Origin: Apostichopus japonicus
Lineage: Eukaryota > Echinodermata > Holothuroidea > Aspidochirotida > Stichopodidae
DNA: 64,000 nt
Assembly (NCBI RefSeq): GCF_037975245.1
Contig: NC_092562.1
Span: 25,435,054-25,499,053, forward strand
Reading direction: 5' to 3'
Both the position numbers and the translations under genes were made by a program. Below, in pieces: positions 37,201 through 46,200 of this stretch (positions are counted from its first letter, which is position 1; each line of letters opens with the position of its first letter). A model generated the notes under the pieces. It did no database searches, was not told where the DNA came from, and saw nothing but the letters and a program-made list of their open reading frames with translations.

Positions 37201-40200
37201 TTTTCCTGGCTTCACCCAGCCTCACAAGTCCACAATAGGCAGGAAAAGAGAGTGGAATGTTGTCCTGGCTAGGCAGGAAAAGCCAAGCTTGCCTTTTACC
37301 CAGTATAAGCTGGTTGTAAGATGGTCAGATCTTACATAAAGTTTTCTTTTGTACCATAGTTTTACTTGTTTATTAGTGCAGTGCTCACTGTACAGAGGGC
37401 TATACATTTGTACAGTATATTTGTAAGCTGTTTTGTGGTCGCGGGGGGGGGGATTAAGATTTCTCTCTTCTGGGTTGCTTAGCAACTATCTTTGTTCTTC
37501 CTGGAAATTAGCTCTCACAGGAAAAGGGGTCTGTGTATATATATTATAGGAACAAAAGAGTTTTGTGAGGGTATAGGGAGTTAGGCAGTTGGCCATGAGT
37601 ATTGGAGCAAGACAGTTGCAAAAGACGAGAAATATAGTTTTAATGCTGGATAGTTTGTTTTGAACCTTAATTTATAAAATTAAGTTAATACTGTAGTCCT
37701 TATTATTTTATGGAAGGAGTGATATTCACCTGACAGTTTGGCATGCGTTTTACTATAAAGGACATTATTTACTATAAAGGATATTACTTACTTAGAGGAT
37801 ATTATTTTACCATAAAGGATATTCCGGGACACCATTTGTTATAACTGACATTATTTTACTGAAAGGACACCCTGGGACACTATTGCTTATTAATTAAAGG
37901 ATACTATTTTGTTGGGATCGGACATTTATCATACAGTTTATTCTGTTCAACTATACTGATGTCGTGGAAGATCTAATGTCGTGGAAGATCTGTACCTGAT
38001 GTCACCAGCACACCAATCACCAGAACAGATTTATAAATTAAGTGTATTAACTTTAACATTTGGGTGCACCTCTCGACTTTAAGTCGTTTTATTTAATTCT
38101 TTGACTGGGCTCAGATCAGCTGTATATTGTTTGTTATTCATAATTATAATTTATTTTGATCCAATCCAGTTGAGTGTTCCATTTTTATGTGTCTTGTTCT
38201 GTGTTTGGTCATCACACCAAACCCAGAGTTCTCTGACCAAGAACAAACGTTTATTTTCAGTCGCTAACACCCTTACATATACATATAATTCATGATTTTA
38301 AAGCTATGAAAATTTCCTATACCACAAACACACTAACCTCCTATAGGTAAAAGTAACTGCCAACTAGCCAGCAAGATAATTTATATAGGGTAAGCATGGA
38401 CACCTGGCTTTTCCGGTTTAATACTGGGTATGTATACCTGGCTTTTCCTGGCTCCTCACTGATATAAACAGGGACCTGGCTTTTCCTGGGTAATCCTGGG
38501 TGTGCATATACCAGGCTTTTCCTGGTTTTTCCTGGCTCTTCACTCACACACTAGACACCTGGCTTTTCCGGGGTAAACCTGGGTTAACCATCCAGGCTTG
38601 TCCGGCCTTAACCTGGCTCTAAATGAGTTATATAAACCAGGCTTTTCCTGTCCGAATTACCATTTTCAAGCCCAAGAATTTCCCCGGATTTCCCTGGGTT
38701 AAATCCAGTCTTTTCCTGGCTTATATTCCAGGGAATTCCAGGGTTTTCCTGCCTTAAATTCGTCTGGGCAAGGGGAAATAGTTTGTCATGTGACATATTT
38801 AAAGGAGCACAATTTGTTAACATAAAACAGTCATTGTCTGTGCTCACTAATCATCCAGTGTGCAGGGGTGCGTTGTAAGAGTATGGGTCGTCACAACTAT
38901 GAAAATTAGGTTACGACAGTAGAGTCGGGCAGGGGAGGGGGGTTCAGTCAGGGCAAGTGGGGCTAGCTTTTAAGTTTTACAGCAATAAACAGGCTTCCTC
39001 CAGTTTTTAATGCTCTGATTTTGCTCTCTCTACTGTACATCCTTAAGATGTAATGTCGGAAATTTATTGTTTGTCAATGTTATTAACACATTTCAGATCC
39101 AAAAAGTGTAACAAAAATCAATAAAAGACAATGTGGCAATGGTCTCAAAGAAAGAGGCTCAGGTGAACTTGTAAGCATGAATCCTTCCTTCTTCCCTTGC
39201 ATAGGAGACTTCCCGTCACATTGTAAATAGTGGTGAAACAAATAAATATACAAATACAAATACCTAACATCTACATTTACTGTACCTTCCCTGACAGTCG
39301 AGCCAGTTGTTTCACTGCTAGTAGTTTGCTTTGGGGTGGTCTCCACAGGTTTGCTTGAGTACATATTAGTAGCTATCAGTAGGTCAAAATACAGACAATA
39401 ATATTGTCTCAAGAAGAGATGATTTTTACCATGAATTAGCAAAGGCAATACAAATTAGGCCTATGTGTTCAGTATGTACGTATGAAAGGTACAACATAAT
39501 ATGATCACAAACGAGCTATATGTGCTTAAAGTGAATCAAAAGAGAAGCTTCTTTATTTAATGTTACCGCAGCCCCTTTACCCTTTATACCCACATATACT
39601 GCACGCCTAGTTTGCAATGGTAGGTTCATTGGCAATGACGTGACGCTACCATAATCAACTTGTTCCAAAAGTTGCCTTTCCTTATGCTCAAACCATGTCT
39701 GAAATCACAAAATTGACCAACTACAGATATACATACAGTGCCACACAAAATGGCTACCATCACACTGCATACTTCTAATAGATCTTGATATTTTATCAAT
39801 TCTTAAGACAGCAATATCCTGTTCATAATTTAGGTTCCTAGCACAATTTACTGTAGCAAATTATGGTCACCACACATTCACTGAATGTTGTACTCAAAGT
39901 GGTGCATCAAGTATTCTATTTTATTTGAACTATAACCAACTTATAAAAGAAACTGATTAGGATAAACTTTTATAAGCTGAGACAATTACAACACAAGAAA
40001 ATAGTTAAGGGGAATATCAAAGTATAAGGGCCCTGTGGGTAGGGATGCACCGGATATCCGGTCCGGCCGGACTATCCGGCCGGATAGTGAGCAATTATCC
40101 GGTTCCGGTTTTTGAAAAATATCCGGCCGGATCTTTTTCAAAATCTGGCCTGAAATATTCCTTAAAAAGGTGTTGGTATTAAATCAATGTAAACTATTTC

Positions 40201-43200
40201 CAAAAATTAATAAAAACATTCAAAGTAAGGAAAAAATTAGGTTTAACATGTTTCATTTAATTTTCTCAATGGTCTGACCCAGTTTCTAAAGATCAACCAA
40301 AATAATACAACTACTGTAATAATATGAAGCTATATACAACAAATACAGTTTGCAGTGAATCATTTCTTGCAGCCTTCATCAGTTTATTATTGTGCAGTTA
40401 AAATAGACCGTACTTATCAGTCAAAATACTGTTCCATTGATTCTTTACTTTCCCATTATTGTTGGCATTCATGTTTTCTCTGAATTTTATGTGTGAAACA
40501 ATCTCTTATATGGTTAAATACATCTGATTTTTTTTTAACAAACATGTGCATTAGGACCTTAAGAAGTCAAAACAATGGATCTTTTGGTGGACCACTACAG
40601 TCCATTTCCTGTCTAGAAAGCTGTCAATTGTTACTCATTGTTTGTGGTCATGGCAAAATGCAAATTGTAATCTTGGCACTTTTATAAATAGATGAAGCAA
40701 TGGACTAGAAGAGTTTCCACCAAATGGGGTGCCAGACCCAGAAAAAACAGTATCTAATTTTCTCACAGAAAGAGATACAGTATCTCTTGTCACCATGAAA
40801 GTTCCTAAAAGTTCATGATAAACCTAAATCATTAAGTGTTCTAATGAACATTCAATTCCATTTTAAAGGATAGATAAAAGATAGATAAGAAGTTTCTTCC
40901 ACTTCTGGAAAGATACAATGCTTTTTTTTTATTTTACAGATAATATTGCAATGTAAAAGTTTGTTACCAAATAATGAATAATAAAAGACAATTCTAATTC
41001 CAGATAGTAGTGTTATTACGACAATTAAATAATCTTTTTATTCAGTATAAAGTATGAGATTTGTGAAATGTAGCTTCCCGTTTTAAAACAAACTTCATAG
41101 GTAGTATGCAGTATTATACTGTATCAAGCTTGTCAACAATTATATATATTGTAGTTATTTTATTAAGGAATGTAGATTACACCACTTCAAGTTATATTTA
41201 ATCTCATAAATGGGGTCTTAATTTCACCTTCTTTATAATATGCGTATACCTCTCCTAAGATTTGCTCCTTGTTTCATACTTCTACTTCTTATTAATGATT
41301 TTCTTTTGTGTAATGAAAAAATCCGGTTCCGGCCGGATTTTATCCGGCCGGATTTCATAACTATCCGGCAAAATCCGGTTCCGGCCGAATCCAAAAATTT
41401 GGATCCGGTGCATCCCTACCTGTGGGGGTTAGTGTTGAGTCATTAGTATTTAACTCATCCAGTGATGGTTGCTCATTGTTGTATTCTGAATCCAAGACAT
41501 ATCGATAAGATTGCCGTGGAATCTTGAGTTTGTTTGCCGAAAATATAAAACATAGCCGACAACTTAATTCAGATGGTTAATTAATTATGAAAATTAGTAG
41601 TTAGAGATGAAGAACATAATGTGATTGTATATAAAACAAGAATATATTTTAATTTTATTATCTTATTTGTGTCATTATAACAAAATAAATTGTTTCATAA
41701 TTGAGTCTAACCCTGCAAATAGAATGAATTCAACAAAACAATATATTTCTATCTTATTAGATGTTTGTGATGTTTGTGATATTTGAAATAATGTTATGGG
41801 AACTTAATAAAATAAATATCACATTTTGTTGTTGTTGGCTGTTTCTTATATCACTGGTTAAAAATTAGAAGTTCATAATGGGCACACCATACAGTATATT
41901 TGACATTGCTTTTCCATAAAGACGACATAAAATTGATTAAATAACCCTCGAACCGCCTCAAATAAAAAATCCTTTCACAATCTTACCGGTATTAATGTCA
42001 ATGACTATACAGTCCCTATCAAAGACCTGCATGCAACATCAATTGTAAACGCATAAAGCACTATATGTTGTTATAGCTTACGTGATAGCTAGCTGGCATT
42101 GGATGTAACTTTGGTACAGATAATGTGAACAAAAAATATGATACTAATATCATTTAACTTGACCGCAGAAACTGGCTGAAGGTCCCGAGAAATATGAAAA
42201 GATCAGTGTAATGCGCAAGGAGAGGGGGGGGGGGCAGCAACGGGAACGCCCAATCACCATCAGATGTTATGTCGTCTGAGGATGGTCTAAGGAGTTAAAC
42301 CCCTCTCCTTTATAGTGTTATAGTTCGCAAATTTTGAAATTTTTCAAACGCTTCAATTATAACATACTTACATACTATATATGTGTATGTAAATTAAATT
42401 AACACATTTGTGTATTATTCTATCTTTCAGTTGGTGGGTGGTGGGACTGGGGGGGGGCTTATTTCCCTTGATTTTATTAGGGGAGGGATAGAATTTTATG
42501 TGTAACGCTCCTGATGTGGTCACCATGCCCTGACCTCAGTCAAGGATTATGACATTTTTGTTTGAGAAAGAATAAAACGACGCCTCCGGGCTGAGGTTGA
42601 CGGCCTTCAATAAAACGTCAATTCCTAAATCGGTAACAGAATCCCCCCCATCAACTTCCAAATCCTGCGCACGTCACTCTAGTGGAATTTTCCTAAACTG
42701 TAACGGTTAGTGTATAGATTTAGTTTACTGCTTCGTTGTTGAACTTACCTTCTTTTGTAACATGGTCATTTGGTTTCGGTGCTGCCCCTGGGCATGGACC
42801 AGGATTGTAACGAGCAGCTGTTGAACAAGAATCACATGAAACATTACAGGAATAGTTACGATAAATTTATCAACAAGTTTTATTTTATTTTACAAGCGGG
42901 AAATTGTTCTAATTCTTTTCTAAAGTGTGTATAATTCATGTAATCGTTTTAAATTATTGAATCAAAATAAAGAAAACTTCAAATAAAAATGAATTTCTTG
43001 TATGCTATGACAACGGAGACCTAAAGCAAATAATGTTAAATGACGTTTTCAGCATAGGCGTAGGAAGGTACTATTGAGTGGGGGGGGGGGGGGTTGGGCT
43101 GAAAACTGATGGCCGACCTGGGGGAGGGTCTAAGGGGAAATTGGAAATTTTTTGCATCTCCAGGTGGCCTCAGATGCAATTTGGTGCAATATACTGTAGC

Positions 43201-46200
43201 ACACTTCAGCACCCACTCTATTTTGTAAATAATTTTGCATTTTCACCTGGCCTTAGATGCAATTTGGTGCTCCAAATGAGATTTTTTTTCTCATTTGGAA
43301 ATGAAAAAAGGGTTTTCTGACTTGCGAAGCGGGGGTCGGAATGACACTTCCGCCCCCCATATTTTTCACTGGGGGCTGGCGCCCCCAGCCCCCCGTTTCC
43401 TACGCCCTTGGTTTTCAGTCCGAGAAATAACCAGGTAGTGGACCACCTTATTGCTGCAATAGACAGGTAAGCATTCAGGGGGGTAGGAAGCTTCCAAAAA
43501 TTCCAGGGGGGGAACAACATCAGAGGGGCACTTTCTCATTCCATAACCACCATTCGTTATGCTATAAACCGATACACATGCCGGCCAATGGTCATATAAC
43601 TTAAATATATATGATGTGTTAGTATGCTATCAATACTGTTATGGTGCACATGACTCTATCAACCTATCTGTACTTCTCTCCATCCATAATTTAGAACTTT
43701 CCAAAAAAATCCTTCTGTGTTCATTCGTTGAATAAAAGTCTTATAGCAACCTCGGTTAAATCCAAGTCATCGGTCTTAGATTTGTGTACATTCGATAACA
43801 TCAGACTGTTGTATCTCTTTTGTGACATTGTGCTTCTTAGATAATTCTTTAGAAGACGCTGTGTGGAGAACGATCTTTCAGCTGAAGCGGTACTTTTATG
43901 AGCCAACAAATATAAATGAATGAGTTTTGCAAGTTCTGAAAGTAAGGGCTGGACATTTGGGTGTTTCTGCTACATAGCAGAAATGATTGTGCTCATTGAT
44001 GTAATTCTTTTCACATCAGGAAATTGCTGAAGAATAGTACCCCTTAACAACCTACTGTAAGCTGTACATCAAGCTGCGGAAAATCAATGTCACTGGTGTC
44101 TGTTTTCACAAACTGATCTGATATCTTAAAAGCTATGCCATTTGCTGCATTTAGAATTATAATTTCCTCCATATGGGTTAGTATTGTATATGACCCTGCA
44201 ATAATTCCAGTGAATCTCCTTTGTAGTACAGCAAGGCATGCACCAATAGCCTCAAAACTCTAGACACAGAAGTAGGATTTGGCATCATCAAGTGTAGAAT
44301 AATATCCTAGTAGAATGAGCTGCAACATTGATTGATTTTCATTTATTGTTAACCGTGCTACAAAAAGATATGGGATGCCATTTTAGAATAGCATGTACAG
44401 ACTAAAACTAAATAATTAATTTAATATATTAAAATTAACAAAGGCTTAAGATATTCAAAAAGACAGTTCTTCATCAAAGGGGCACATTTTATTTGCCAGT
44501 AGGGCACATTTGCTATATTGGAAAAAAGTGGGGTTGTGCCCCAGTCCCCCCCCCCCCGCCCCTGATCCTACCCCTCTAAGCAGATCTATGTGAACACTTA
44601 CTTCTTCTATATTGAGAAGCTTTAAAACTTTAATTATCTCATCATACAGGAATATTTAGAGGGATATCTTCCACTGGCTAAAGTTATCTGCTTCATACAA
44701 ATTCTTGACATTTTCTGTATCCTTAGGGAAAACCCACACCCTCATAGGATGTTATAAGGTGACGATATGACTTTTTACAAAATGAAGTGGAACTTTCTGA
44801 ATGCATCTGGCAACAAAAGAGTCAATGATGTGATCATGGCAATCCAACGGAAAATGTTTTTTGCTTTTCTGTATGATTTTTAACTAACGTTTCTACAGAG
44901 AAAATTATTTCTACTAAAAAAAAACAGTTGCATTTTGTTGAAATTCTAAAATGGCAGAGAACCTTGACAGCTAAGCGAACATTCCAACTATATCAAGGAT
45001 AAATGAACAAGAAGATTATCATAGAAAAATAAAGGTTTTGAAAAACATTTGCCGTAATGACATCACAGATTACCCACTGCGATCCATCCCAGGGAAGAAT
45101 GAGGGGTTTGACCAGGCGAAATTAGTTCCATTCAATCGACCATATCATGAGTTAGGGACAAGATTTTGAGATGGGATCCTTGACTGACAATGTGCTCTAA
45201 CTCTGCCCTTGTACAACTTGCTAAGCATTTCGTATGACTGTAGTGATTTAAATTACGAATTTCGAATGAAGCGATAATTACCTTTGATGAAGTAGTATTT
45301 ATTATAAATAATTCATCGTTTCGACCCATGTTAATTTAAAGGGATATTCCGTTGGCAGACGAAGATAATCTTGTATTAAGAGGGACTATATTGCAAGCTG
45401 ACAAAAAACGGAAACTTGACGTTTTGGCGAGATGTATCTCGACAAAGATACATTTTCAGATTTTGAACGATTTGGTATCATCTCCATACATCCCGGAAAA
45501 AAACGTCAATTGTCAACTTCTTTTCATATTGGCGCGTTGTTGCATATATCTCATCAATATGTCCCTTCTACGCTTCCGTACATTTATTACCACGGGTTCT
45601 ACTCCAATAACAATAAGAAGTATAATATGACGCCAACCTGAAGTTGGCAAGGTGCCAGGAATAAGCAAAGACAATCATAGCTTATAACTTTGAAATTAAG
45701 GTGCAAACACAATATCACTAAACAAATCATATGTATGTAAATAGATCACAGAAATAAAATTTAAATGTCAAGAACATAGGGAATGAATAAAAAAAACATG
45801 TCCCACCAAATACATGCCATGTTTGTCATTATATGAAATTACTTCCTCTCTATATCAGTTGTTCACTTGCTCTTGTAATGTAGTGCTAGGCAGTTCAACA
45901 AAATACCTGCTTGCTTTAATAATTGAGTTCTCTCATTTTTTGTATATTTACCAACGTATACCCATGTACGTTGTATGTTCCATACTGTAGTCTGTAGGAT
46001 ATTACACTAGCGACCGGGATTTTCCCAAAAAAAATTACTCTTTTTCTTAACTTGTTCGAACATTTGTTATAACACCTTTCAGTGGGAAACTTGAAGATTT
46101 GTTTCTTAACCAATGAGCAAGTTATGAAAAGAGATTGACATAGTTCTGCTCCTATGAAAGGTGGTCTGGCGGTCAATCTCAATAAAAAAATAACTTATTG

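Noticed and set aside
41408-41440. Possible FREP exon beginning near tacctgtggggg
   Set aside because: The sequence is the right end and target duplication of the hAT element.
45352-45641. Two overlapping plus-strand frames (92 and 69 codons)
   Set aside because: Neither shows a known domain; probably chance.
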